DNA from: JAPLDA01 sp043783155
GTDB lineage: Bacteria > Bacteroidota > Bacteroidia > AKYH767-A > 2013-40CM-41-45
Direction of reading: 5' to 3'
DNA: 38,373 bases
Assembly (NCBI GenBank): GCA_043783155.1
Contig: JAYVZS010000028.1
Coordinates: forward strand, 1-38,373
Position 1 is the stretch's first letter. The number at the start of each line of letters is the position of its first letter. Positions 25,402-33,634 of this stretch are shown here, in pieces. The position numbers were made by a program, and so were the translations under genes. Below the pieces are notes generated by a model, which saw nothing but the letters and a program-made list of their open reading frames with translations, was not told where the DNA came from and did no database searches.

Positions 25402-25659
25402 AATGAATGTTTGTTGATAACTGTCGTGTGAGGCAAGTAAAAACCCTTGATCAGAAATTGCTAATCAAGAGATATTTTTTATTTTTTTTCTGTTGATATC
25501 CCATTATGGGGATATACTTCCCGCCTTTCTTACTCCATCATTCAACGGCTTGAGCCGTCAAAAAAACAATACGCCTCAAACCAGATGGAATAATCATTTC
25601 ATTGCAGGAAAAAATATTTTTAACGATTGCGGATACATTCTTGCACATACAATTGTACA
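25402..25659. other. Gene-free stretch with small hairpins
   Basis: No gene is supported here. It holds a weak hairpin with a T-rich tail just after the second SprB gene (25446-25490), an ATATCCC/GGGATAT hairpin near 25496-25515, and ACGGCTTGAGCCGT (25544-25557), a 6-2-6 palindrome next to a short A-run. A promoter for the small ORF at 25660 may lie in the last 60 bases, but no exact box was found. Confidence 0.5.
25446..25490 (+). terminator. Weak terminator after the second SprB gene
   Basis: CTTGAT and ATCAAG form a 6-bp stem with a 12-nt loop, followed by a T-rich tract. Weak stem, good position. Confidence 0.4.
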
Positions 25660-25902
25660 ATGACAACAAATCCGAAGACCATAGAATACTTTGAAGTATT
25701 CTACCATCCTGATAAATTTATCCGGCAGTTTAAATACGCTTTTGATACATTGGCAAGAGTCGTCCTTCTCATTAAGGCAGAATTCCCGGGCTTTCTCGAA
25801 GTCATACAGGAAAAAGCCACGTATCCCATGATAACTGTTACACACAAAAAAAATCAGGCAGAACAGTTTCCGAAACTTTACTTTTCTGAATTAAAAGTAT
25901 AG
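25660..25902 (+). CDS. Possible small protein of unknown function
   Basis: An 80-codon ORF starts MTTNPKTIEYFEVFYHPDKF, continues with helical FKYAFDTLARVVLLIKAEFPGF and ends FPKLYFSELKV. No family is recognised, there is no signal peptide, and the opposite strand is also open over much of the length. The ATG overlaps a small ACAATTGTACA palindrome. It may be a real small gene or chance. Confidence 0.35.
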   Translation: MTTNPKTIEYFEVFYHPDKFIRQFKYAFDTLARVVLLIKAEFPGFLEVIQEKATYPMITVTHKKNQAEQFPKLYFSELKV

Positions 25903-25964
25903 ATCCTGTTTTTAAAAACGTGCAATCTAACAACAACCCCGTATTCTGTTGAGTCACAAACAAT

Positions 25965-27473
25965 TTAATACAGATAGCCCGAAGGATGCTTCAGATGAAA
26001 CCCTGTCGCATCCTGGTATTTTTTAGTGGCCGCCAATAATTTTCCCTCTTCAAACAACTGACCAATGAATACAATGCTGGTTGGTGTTTTTGCATTCAAC
26101 ATTCCATTCGGTATTACAACAGAAGGATGTCCGGTGAAATTCGTTATCAGTAAATTATCTCCCGCAAGCGACGGAGCAATGCAAATATCCACCTGCTTCA
26201 TCACCTTATTCATTTGCTGAATCAATAGCCAACGTAAACGATTTGCACGAATGTATTCTGTGGCCGGAATAAAATGAGCCGCGCGAAATATATTTGGCCA
26301 GCGATTTTTATTTTGCTGAACCATCAGGTCATCTTTATTTCTGAGCGTAAGTTCATCAAATGCGGACGCAGCTTCACATACAAGCAGAATGGACATGTCG
26401 TTCACCGGCAACTTCGGAAGATCGAGCGGAACTAACTTCGCTCCCATCTTTTTTAATTGCTCAATGGCAGCATTGTTAAAGGGTTTGTTGATGCTTGTGT
26501 CCTGGTCAAAATCATTTTTGAAAAAACCAATTTTCATTCCGGTGAAATTTATCTGCGGCGAATAACTGAAGGGAACATCAATCATCGCCTCGTCTTTTCC
26601 ATCAACACCTTCAATGTCGCTGAACACAATTGCACAATCTTCAGCCGTGCGACAGATGGGGCCTACTTTATCCATCGTCCAGCTTAACGCCATGGCACCA
26701 TGACGACTCACTCTTCCGAAAGAAGGACGCAATCCGGTTACACCACAAACAGTAGAAGGTGAAACGATAGATCCCCAGGTTTCTGATCCAATGGCAAACG
26801 GCAGCAAGCCCGCAGAAACAGATGATGCCGGTCCTGCAGATGATCCGCTTGAACCCGTTGCAGTGTCCCACGGATTGCGTGTCATTCCGCCAAACCAGAC
26901 ATCGTCCATGGCAAGTTCACCAAGTGAAAGTTTTGCAATCATGACAGCGCCTGCATCGCGGAGTTTTTTTACGACTGTTGCATCTTCATCAATGATTTGA
27001 TTTCTGTAAGGCGGAGTGCCATAAGTAGTCGGATAATTTTTTGTCGCAAACATGTCTTTAATGCCGAATGGTACGCCCTGTAACATTCCGCGGAAAACAC
27101 CTTTTGCCATTTCACGATCTGCTTTTCTTGCCTGTTCCATCGCAAGCGAATCAGTAAACGTTACCACACAATGCAACTGCGGCGCATATTTCTTTAGACG
27201 ACTAAGAAAAAATTCCGTGAGCTTCACCGAAGTGATTTTTCTGCTGTGTAACAAAAAAGACAACTCACCAATTGAATAATAAGCCAGCTCATTGATGTTA
27301 GCAGGCATCACGGTCTTGCTGTAGTCTGATGATTTAAAAGATGGATGTCTTTTATCAAACGTTTTTCCGACAGGAACAGGATTAAAAACATAAGCGGGAG
27401 GAATGGAATTCGGTAAATCTACCTTGCGCATGTTCTCGTAATTTTTTTCCTGTTCATTGAGTAAGGACAACAT
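25965..27473 (-). CDS. Amidase-signature hydrolase (catalytic body, detached from its signal peptide)
   Basis: This 502-residue amidase has the complete Ser-cisSer-Lys triad: Lys139 in GVPFGIKDMF, Ser211 in TGSSGSSAGPAS and Ser235 in GSETWGSIVSPST, with the 24-residue spacing of the two serines usual in the family. Members hydrolyse amides; GatA itself is unlikely because relatives of this type carry a signal peptide and act in the envelope. Here the signal peptide is encoded upstream in a different frame (27419-27631), separated by a 5-bp duplication. The body can start at the ATG at 27471-27473 and would then remain cytoplasmic. Substrate unknown. Confidence 0.88.
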   Translation of the reverse strand: MLSLLNEQEKNYENMRKVDLPNSIPPAYVFNPVPVGKTFDKRHPSFKSSDYSKTVMPANINELAYYSIGELSFLLHSRKITSVKLTEFFLSRLKKYAPQLHCVVTFTDSLAMEQARKADREMAKGVFRGMLQGVPFGIKDMFATKNYPTTYGTPPYRNQIIDEDATVVKKLRDAGAVMIAKLSLGELAMDDVWFGGMTRNPWDTATGSSGSSAGPASSVSAGLLPFAIGSETWGSIVSPSTVCGVTGLRPSFGRVSRHGAMALSWTMDKVGPICRTAEDCAIVFSDIEGVDGKDEAMIDVPFSYSPQINFTGMKIGFFKNDFDQDTSINKPFNNAAIEQLKKMGAKLVPLDLPKLPVNDMSILLVCEAASAFDELTLRNKDDLMVQQNKNRWPNIFRAAHFIPATEYIRANRLRWLLIQQMNKVMKQVDICIAPSLAGDNLLITNFTGHPSVVIPNGMLNAKTPTSIVFIGQLFEEGKLLAATKKYQDATGFHLKHPSGYLY

Positions 27474-27631
27474 ACTATACTATCGGTTTCAGATGGCGTA
27501 AACTCAACACCGATTAATTTCTGTGCATGCTGTACATCGGTAGTGTCGATCTTATTTTTTTCTTCGGCTATAAACGCGCCCAATGCAAAGCAGCACAGAC
27601 CTGTGATGATGACACGTAAATATTTTCTCAT
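27419..27631 (-). pseudogene. Detached N-terminal part of the amidase (signal peptide, frameshifted)
   Basis: From the ATG at 27629-27631 the sequence reads MRKYLRVIITGLCCFALGAF, a signal peptide or anchor, then DVQHAQKLIGVEFTPSETDSI. That closely matches the N-terminal pattern of secreted Bacteroidota amidases (a LIGLxFTxxExDSM motif). After DSI it leaves the amidase frame and stops at 27419. Removing one copy of the 5-bp duplication at 27474-27483 would join DS to MLSLLNEQEKNYENMRK and restore one protein of about 554 residues. Confidence 0.75.
27474..27483. repeat. 5-bp tandem duplication causing the amidase frameshift
   Basis: ACTAT occurs twice in tandem; the minus strand reads GAT AGTAT AGTAT GTTG where GAT AGT ATG TTG (Asp-Ser-Met-Leu) is expected. 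Confidence 0.75.
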
Positions 27632-27692
27632 GGTTTTGGATTTTGAAGACAGTAGAAAGATAAGAGAAAATATTTTGAAGGATATAAAAAAC

Positions 27693-27729
27693 AAAAACTC
27701 CCTCCCGAATAATTCGAGAGGGAGTTTTT
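27693..27729 (-). terminator. Bidirectional intrinsic terminator, left copy of a 36-bp repeat
   Basis: A 12-bp stem (AAAAACTCCCTC / GAGGGAGTTTTT), one mismatch, a further 4-bp stem and a 3-nt loop, with A and T runs on both sides. It terminates the restriction-modification operon. The first 36 bases are identical to 31006-31041. Confidence 0.9.
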
Positions 27730-27760
27730 GCGCACTTCTTTGGTAGTGTTGTGAAACTTT

Positions 27761-28159
27761 TTATGAGTCAAAAAGATTTAGCTGTGAGGATTCATTTGAA
27801 TCTTCCCGGGTCACTTTAATTTTACCTTTGGTCACATGCTCTTTAAAAATTTCTTTACGTTCTTCCTGTAAAGGCGAAGTAAAGGATTCAACCTGCGCGG
27901 AGATTTCTTCCATTTCATTTTTGTATTCGATTTCCGGGAGTTCATGTTTCAGGACACGGGCTTCAATAATCAATTGTTCCCAAAGCAACAGGAGCCCGAA
28001 TGCGTCCGAGTTACCCTCCTCTTCTGCAAGATCAAGTTGCTTGCGAACAACCCGAAGTTTACGTTCCAGTTTAGTGTCGGGCAAACCCGTGAGATAATTT
28101 ACAAATTGCTCGTAATTCTCCAGTATATCTTTTATTTGAGCCGACTTAGACATGGGCAT
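27761..28159 (-). CDS. Small protein of unknown function coupled to the type IIG enzyme
   Basis: This 132-residue protein is acidic and largely helical (KDILENYEQFVNYLTGLPDT, KLERKLRVVRKQLDLAEEEG, LLLWEQLIIEARVLKHELPE). A charged linker leads to a short C-terminal motif, SSQLNLFDS. It has no signal peptide and no family I recognise. The gene overlaps the end of the restriction-modification gene (by 14 bp from the first ATG, 8 bp from the second, MSKSAQ), so translation is probably coupled, and the pair shares one terminator. It could be a regulator, inhibitor or structural partner of the enzyme; nothing in the sequence decides this. Confidence 0.75.
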   Translation of the reverse strand: MPMSKSAQIKDILENYEQFVNYLTGLPDTKLERKLRVVRKQLDLAEEEGNSDAFGLLLLWEQLIIEARVLKHELPEIEYKNEMEEISAQVESFTSPLQEERKEIFKEHVTKGKIKVTREDSNESSQLNLFDS

Positions 28160-30953
28160 TCTCCTCTACTGTTTTTATTTCCTCTTTGGTGAGACCATAA
28201 AGTTGGTAAACAATTAGGTCTATTTTATTATCGGTATATTCAATTTGCTTTTTTAACCGTTCTTGCTCCGCTGGTAATTTACTTTCCAGTTCCTCTTTTT
28301 TTAATTCCAACATTCGATCAACGAGTTGTATGATTTCATCGTGGAAGGATTTATCTTTTTTTATAGTGAAATCAATTTTTATAGGTAGTTGTTCCAATTG
28401 TCCCATGAGTACCTGTGGGAATCCCTGTTTATTGGTGATTAATTTTTTTTGTAAATAGTAAGAAAGTAAATTGGAGTTTAAGAGCCCCATGAGAAATTTT
28501 AGGTTAACTTTATTACTTCTTAAAAAATAAATTGTACTCTCAATCAATTCGGGTTTTTCTGAATAGGCAACACATAAATTCATTCCAGTTCGTCTAATCA
28601 ACAATCGTGGTATAAGGGTATGTTTTTCATAATCTCTTGTGCCACCTATTATTTCCAACTTTTTATATTCTGCATATTTATCATTCTTATAGTAATATCG
28701 TGACATGCAATTGCCCAAAAGAAATGGCAAATTATTCTTCGACTTTTTAATTTCAAGAATTTCTGTCCTATCTTTTACAACCATTCCTTTGGACATTTCA
28801 CAAAGTTCTGATAAAGCAATGCCAGAAGAAGATATAGTTTTTAGAAAACCCTTCGTTTTAGAATCAACAGAAACATCCCAGCTTTCCAGAGATGCCATCA
28901 AATTAATTGCTTGTACCAATGAAGCATTTTTTGTTTTATCAATTAAAATCACTTTCGTTTTCACTTTTGTATCCTTTTGTGCAACAATAATAGTTGTACC
29001 AATTGTTGCATCTTCAAAAACAAAATGGTCAAATACGACAATTGAGTTGAGGTTATAGTTTTGAGTAATTATTTTTCTTACTGTTCCATTACTTTCGGTT
29101 GTCAACAAAGCTTCAGGAACAATAAACGAAAACGTTACTGGGCTCAAGAGAACTACTTTTTCTAAGAATAATTGAAAAATATTTTTCGAACTTCCTCCTG
29201 AAAATGATTTAAATATTCTCTGATAATAATTCCAAATGTTTAAGTCTGTATTGTTAGCTGTCAATTTCAAATACGGCGGATTTCCAATCACTGCGTCAAA
29301 CCCACCCTGTTTAAACACTTCGGGGAAAGAGAGTTTCCAGTCGAACGGTTTGATTTTTTTCTCCAGTGTTTTGCGTTCCTCTTTATCAAGGTTGAGCGTG
29401 GCATCAAAAAAATCATATCCGATCAGGGAGTTCCCGCATAAAATATTTTTATCCAGATCAGGTAGTACACGTTCATGAAACATTTGCAATTGCTGTGCAA
29501 TGCTACTTTCGGTTTCCCCTTCCATCGCCTTCAAAAGCAAACTTAGTTTGGTTACCTCTACCGCATTGGCATCGAGGTCAACTCCAAAAATATTGTTGAG
29601 AAGAATTTTTTTCTTTTCCGCGGTGGTTAATCTTCCTTCCGGTGTAATCGGGTTGTCTTTTATTTTTTTAAGATGGTATTGTTTATCGGTGTACCATTGT
29701 GCATGGTGGTTGAGTAAACATTGGAATACGCCCAGCAAAAAACTTCCGCTTCCGCAAGCAGGGTCTACAATTTTTATTTTCTCTATTTCTTTCGGAGATT
29801 TTCCTCCAATCAGCTTCCCCACCGTATTCTTCACAATGTATTCCACGATGTATTGAGGTGTATAATACACTCCGCCACTTTTTCGAACCTCCGGTTTGTC
29901 TTCAATCTTTACGATGTGTCCGGGTGTAACACGTATCACTTTGCCCAGAAATTGTTCGTATGCATTGCCTAAAATCTCCACCGGCATCACCGAGAACTCG
30001 TATTCACAGTCGGGGTAATACAGCGCTTCGATGATGGTTCGGATTACTTTGTTATCAACTTTTATTTTAGGAGTAAGCCGGTCGCGTTCAAAATCAAAAA
30101 GTCCGGAATTATATTTATCATCCGCTTGTTTGAAAATAAAAAGCAAATTTTTAAAGTAATCGCCTTTGCTGACTGCACTGAAAAGGTTTTTATAATGCTC
30201 CACACTTCTGTCTTCACAAAAACGGAGAAAGATGAGCCGGTCGATGGTAAGCTGTACTGCAAAATTTATTTCTTCATCACTTAACTGATGATTGTTCCTG
30301 GCCATACTCGTGGCAAGGTATTTCCGCCACTCATCCAGGTCTTCAACAAAATCCTTATCAAGAGTTACGCTACCGCGTTTGTGCGTATCACTTTGAACGA
30401 ATTTATCGAAACGACCTTTTACAACCGCCTCGTAAGAAAAAGTATCGTAAATAAAATCGAATGTTTCAACGTATTGATCGTAAGTAATGTATCGGATACG
30501 TGCGGACGCAGCACTGTCATTTTGATTGGGTCGTTTCGAACAATCATACACTGAAAACTCTTCAAAGTTAGTAAGAATGGAAACGGAAGTTTGTGCACTT
30601 CGCCCGTATCTCCGCAATTGGTAAGCGGCTTCTTTATTCAACTTAATAGCAACAGCCGGTTTTTTTGCTTCCACAAAAAATTTTCGCTGAGAGCTTCCCA
30701 TCAGGCGGAAACGATAGTCAGGCGCTTTCATTCTGCCTGCCACTTTTACACGATCTTCATAAATCACTTCCCGGTTAAATTCTGCGGCACCCTTTTCATT
30801 TTCCACATCCCAGCCCAATGCTTTCCAAAATTTATTAATAAAATCAATACGCAGTTGTGCTTCATCGTAGGAATTTTTTTTATATAATTCGATGTGCTCG
30901 CTGAATTGTTCAACGAGTGACGAAATTTTTTGGAGCGCCTGTCTTTTATCCAT
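28146..30953 (-). CDS. Type IIG (Eco57I-like) restriction-modification enzyme
   Basis: This single chain of 935 residues carries both activities. An N-terminal PD-(D/E)xK nuclease domain includes APDYRFRL with Asp79 and FVEAKKP with Glu95/Lys97. A helical connector (about 200-350) leads to GGVYYTPQYIV, followed by an N6-adenine methyltransferase with motif I VDPACGSGSF (397-405) and motif IV NPPY (558-561). The C-terminal third (about 690-900) resembles a TaqI-like target-recognition region. Such enzymes methylate one strand of an asymmetric site and cut at a distance. The nuclease and methylase motifs all look intact. It forms a two-gene unit with the small downstream gene, bracketed by identical terminators, suggesting an inserted defence cassette. 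Confidence 0.9.
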   Translation of the reverse strand: MDKRQALQKISSLVEQFSEHIELYKKNSYDEAQLRIDFINKFWKALGWDVENEKGAAEFNREVIYEDRVKVAGRMKAPDYRFRLMGSSQRKFFVEAKKPAVAIKLNKEAAYQLRRYGRSAQTSVSILTNFEEFSVYDCSKRPNQNDSAASARIRYITYDQYVETFDFIYDTFSYEAVVKGRFDKFVQSDTHKRGSVTLDKDFVEDLDEWRKYLATSMARNNHQLSDEEINFAVQLTIDRLIFLRFCEDRSVEHYKNLFSAVSKGDYFKNLLFIFKQADDKYNSGLFDFERDRLTPKIKVDNKVIRTIIEALYYPDCEYEFSVMPVEILGNAYEQFLGKVIRVTPGHIVKIEDKPEVRKSGGVYYTPQYIVEYIVKNTVGKLIGGKSPKEIEKIKIVDPACGSGSFLLGVFQCLLNHHAQWYTDKQYHLKKIKDNPITPEGRLTTAEKKKILLNNIFGVDLDANAVEVTKLSLLLKAMEGETESSIAQQLQMFHERVLPDLDKNILCGNSLIGYDFFDATLNLDKEERKTLEKKIKPFDWKLSFPEVFKQGGFDAVIGNPPYLKLTANNTDLNIWNYYQRIFKSFSGGSSKNIFQLFLEKVVLLSPVTFSFIVPEALLTTESNGTVRKIITQNYNLNSIVVFDHFVFEDATIGTTIIVAQKDTKVKTKVILIDKTKNASLVQAINLMASLESWDVSVDSKTKGFLKTISSSGIALSELCEMSKGMVVKDRTEILEIKKSKNNLPFLLGNCMSRYYYKNDKYAEYKKLEIIGGTRDYEKHTLIPRLLIRRTGMNLCVAYSEKPELIESTIYFLRSNKVNLKFLMGLLNSNLLSYYLQKKLITNKQGFPQVLMGQLEQLPIKIDFTIKKDKSFHDEIIQLVDRMLELKKEELESKLPAEQERLKKQIEYTDNKIDLIVYQLYGLTKEEIKTVEENAHV

Positions 30954-31005
30954 ACCGGTAAGTGATGGAACGAAATTAAAAAAATAAATCAGCTTTTATC
31001 AAGAT

Positions 31006-31041
31006 AAAAACTCCCTCCCGAATAATTCGAGAGGGAGTTTT
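31006..31041 (-). terminator. Bidirectional intrinsic terminator, right copy of the 36-bp repeat
   Basis: Identical over 36 bp to 27693-27728. It lies 35 bp past the nrdA stop codon and ends its transcription. The flanking bases differ between the two copies. Confidence 0.9.
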
Positions 31042-31076
31042 CATTATACTTTGTACCTAATTCTTTCTACTTCACA

Positions 31077-33524
31077 TCAGCTTCCGCATGCCTCGCAGCT
31101 TTCCGGATCATCCAATGAGCACGCCATTTGTTCGAATGCTTCTTCTTTAGAGATCACACCGGTTATGTGTTTGCTTTCAGCTCCTGCTATGGCCGCCGCT
31201 GCTGTGGCAACGGCAACTTCAGCAGCCGCCACTGCAGCTTCTACTTCCAGTGTCTGCTTCATCATACCTGTGTCGATGGTAAATTTAATCGCGTCAACAG
31301 CGGATTTCGTACGAAGGTAATACATACCCGTCTTCAAACCTTTTTTCCATGCGTAGAAGTGCATGCTGGTGAGTTTGGCGAAGTTGGCGTCCTGTATAAA
31401 TAAATTCAATGACTGGCTCTGGCAGATGAAAGCACCGCGGTCGGCAGCCATGTCGATGAGTGAACGTTGTTTGATTTCCCAAACGGTTCTGTAAATTTCT
31501 TTGATGTCGTCCGGAATTTCGGGGATGTTGGCAATGGAACCGTTCGCTGCGACAATTTTATTTTTCATGTTGTCGTTCCACAAACCAAGTTTCATTAAAT
31601 CTTTCAATAAATGTTTATTGACAATTGTAAACTCTCCGCTTAATACTCTGCGTGAATAAATGTTGCTTGTGTAAGGTTCGAAACATTCGTTGTTACCAAG
31701 AATCTGTGAAGTGCTTGCAGTCGGCATCGGCGCCAGCAGCAAAGAATTCCGTACACCGAATTTTTTCACCTCTTCTTTCAATACATCCCATTCCCAGCGA
31801 TCGCTCGGCGTTACATTCCACATGTCGTACTGGAAAATTCCCTGGCTCACCGGCGAACCTTCATACGTTTCATACGCTCCATCTTTCTTCGCAAGGTCTT
31901 TACTTGCTGTCATCGCGGCATAATAAATTGTCTCGTGAATTTCTTTGTTGAGTTGACGTGCCGGCTCGCTGTCGAATGGCATGCGCATCAAAATAAATGC
32001 ATCTGCCAAACCTTGTACACCAATACCGATCGGACGATGACGCATGTTGCTCTTGCGTGCCGCTTCCACAGGATAATAATTGATGTCAATTACTTTGTTG
32101 AGGTTTTTCGTGATCACATACGTGATGTCAAACAACCTCTTGTGATCAAACTTTCCATTCGTTACAAACCGCGGCAGAGCAATGGATGCAAGATTGCAGA
32201 CAGCGATTTCATCAGGAGAGGTGTACTCCATAATTTCAGTGCAGAGATTACTGCTCTTGATGGTTCCGAGATTTTTCTGGTTGCTCTTTTCATTACATGC
32301 ATCCTTGAAAAGCATGTAAGGAGTTCCGGTTTCGATCTGCGATTCCATGATGGCAAACCAAAGTTCCTGCGCTTTCACTGTTTTACGGGCCCGGCCTTCC
32401 TCCTCGTAACGCGTATACAATGCTTCAAATTCTTTTCCGTAACATTCAGCTAAACCCGGCGCTTCGTTCGGGCAGAACAAACTCCACTGACCGTCTTCTT
32501 CCACACGTTTCATGAACAGATCGGAAATCCAGAGTGCGTAGAATAAGTCACGCGCACGTAATTCTTCTTTGCCATGGTTTTTTTTCAATTCCAGAAAATC
32601 AAAAATATCAGAATGCCATGGCTCGAGGTAAATGGCGAATGAACCTTTTCTTTTTCCGCCCCCTTGATCTACGTAACGCGCAGTGTCGTTAAACACACGC
32701 AGCATCGGAACTATTCCGTTTGATGTTCCGTTTGTTCCACGGATGTAAGAACCTGTTGCGCGAATGTTATGAATGCTGAGACCGATGCCCCCTGCACTTT
32801 GCGAAATCTTCGCACAGTTTTTAAGTGTGTTGTAAATACCTTCGATGCTGTCGTCCTGCATCTCCAATAAGAAACAGGAAGAAAGTTGCGGCTTCGGAGT
32901 TCCTGAATTAAAAAGTGTAGGTGTCGCATGCGTGAACCAGCGCTCACTCATGAGGTTGTATGTTTCCACAACCGATTCAAGATCTTCTTTGTGAATACCG
33001 ACAGCCACGCGCATAATCATGTGTTGCGGACGTTCGGCAACTTTGCCATCTATTTTAAGGAGGTATGATTTCTCCAATGTTTTAAAGCCAAAATAATCGT
33101 ACCCGAAATCACGGTCGTAGATGATCGTGCTGTCGAGCATGTCCTTGTTCTTCCGGATGATTTCGAAAACATCATCAGCGAGAAGCGGCGCATGCTTGCC
33201 GGTCTTCGGATCGATGTATTCAAACAAATCTTTCATCGTTTCGCTAAAAGATTTTTTCGTATTCTTATGTAGATTGCTTACGGCAATACGAGCGGCAAGC
33301 ACGGCGAAGTCGGGATGTCTCGTTGTCATGGAAGCGGCAATCTCAGCGGCGAGGTTATCCAGTTCCGAAGATGTGACGCCATCATAAATGCCTTCGATGA
33401 CTTTCTGCGCCACGCTGAATGTATCAACGTGTTCCGTTAAGCCATAGGCAAGTTTTTGAATGCGGGCGGTGACTTTGTCGAATTTCACCGACTCTTTTCT
33501 GCCATCTCTTTTGATTACGAACAT
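31077..33524 (-). CDS. nrdA: Class Ia ribonucleoside-diphosphate reductase, large subunit
   Basis: This 815-residue catalytic subunit reduces ribonucleoside diphosphates to deoxy forms together with NrdB. The N-terminal ATP-cone (about 1-90; VIKRDGRKESVKFDKVTARI) suggests dATP activity control. Active-site features include QLSSCFLLE and SNLCTEIMEY (Asn-x-Cys-x-Glu). The C-terminal redox pair is in the tail ACSLDDPESCEACGS, with Cys810 and Cys813. Oddity: the tail is preceded by an Ala-rich stretch at about 761-783 (13 Ala in 23 residues), longer and more monotonous than I expect for the flexible linker. The gene is 110 bp downstream of nrdB, with a large hairpin between. Confidence 0.96.
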   Translation of the reverse strand: MFVIKRDGRKESVKFDKVTARIQKLAYGLTEHVDTFSVAQKVIEGIYDGVTSSELDNLAAEIAASMTTRHPDFAVLAARIAVSNLHKNTKKSFSETMKDLFEYIDPKTGKHAPLLADDVFEIIRKNKDMLDSTIIYDRDFGYDYFGFKTLEKSYLLKIDGKVAERPQHMIMRVAVGIHKEDLESVVETYNLMSERWFTHATPTLFNSGTPKPQLSSCFLLEMQDDSIEGIYNTLKNCAKISQSAGGIGLSIHNIRATGSYIRGTNGTSNGIVPMLRVFNDTARYVDQGGGKRKGSFAIYLEPWHSDIFDFLELKKNHGKEELRARDLFYALWISDLFMKRVEEDGQWSLFCPNEAPGLAECYGKEFEALYTRYEEEGRARKTVKAQELWFAIMESQIETGTPYMLFKDACNEKSNQKNLGTIKSSNLCTEIMEYTSPDEIAVCNLASIALPRFVTNGKFDHKRLFDITYVITKNLNKVIDINYYPVEAARKSNMRHRPIGIGVQGLADAFILMRMPFDSEPARQLNKEIHETIYYAAMTASKDLAKKDGAYETYEGSPVSQGIFQYDMWNVTPSDRWEWDVLKEEVKKFGVRNSLLLAPMPTASTSQILGNNECFEPYTSNIYSRRVLSGEFTIVNKHLLKDLMKLGLWNDNMKNKIVAANGSIANIPEIPDDIKEIYRTVWEIKQRSLIDMAADRGAFICQSQSLNLFIQDANFAKLTSMHFYAWKKGLKTGMYYLRTKSAVDAIKFTIDTGMMKQTLEVEAAVAAAEVAVATAAAAIAGAESKHITGVISKEEAFEQMACSLDDPESCEACGS

Positions 33525-33558
33525 GTGCGGGAGGTATTTGTGTGTGATGTGTTTGTTT

Positions 33559-33631
33559 AAAAAAATTTCTTTGCGGTCTTTGCGCCTTTGCGAGATAATT
33601 TTTCACGCAGAGGCGCAAAGACTGCAAAGAA
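33559..33631 (-). terminator. 26-bp hairpin with U-tract between nrdB and nrdA
   Basis: Arms 33567-33592 and 33606-33631 pair along all 26 positions if two G-U wobbles are allowed; the loop is 13 nt. In minus-strand RNA the hairpin begins 3 nt after the nrdB stop codon and is followed by A and seven U. It is built of CTTTGCG words typical of dispersed Bacteroidota spacer repeats. It looks like an intrinsic terminator or attenuator inside an operon. Confidence 0.75.
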
Positions 33632-33634
33632 GAA

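Noticed and set aside
25544..25557. Terminator at ACGGCTTGAGCCGT
   Set aside because: The stem has only a 2-nt loop and no U-tract on the plus strand; on the minus strand the A-run is on the wrong side.
25594..25845. Minus-strand ORF opposite the small ORF at 25660
   Set aside because: No recognisable protein and no start support; at most one of the two strands is coding and the plus strand looks slightly better.
27761..28159. Antitoxin or methylase specificity subunit for the small gene
   Set aside because: No DNA-binding or specificity-domain pattern is visible; kept as unknown.
28146..30953. BREX PglX or a type I HsdM for the large methyltransferase
   Set aside because: It carries its own N-terminal nuclease motif (D79, E95-x-K97), and no other BREX or Hsd genes are nearby; type IIG fits better.
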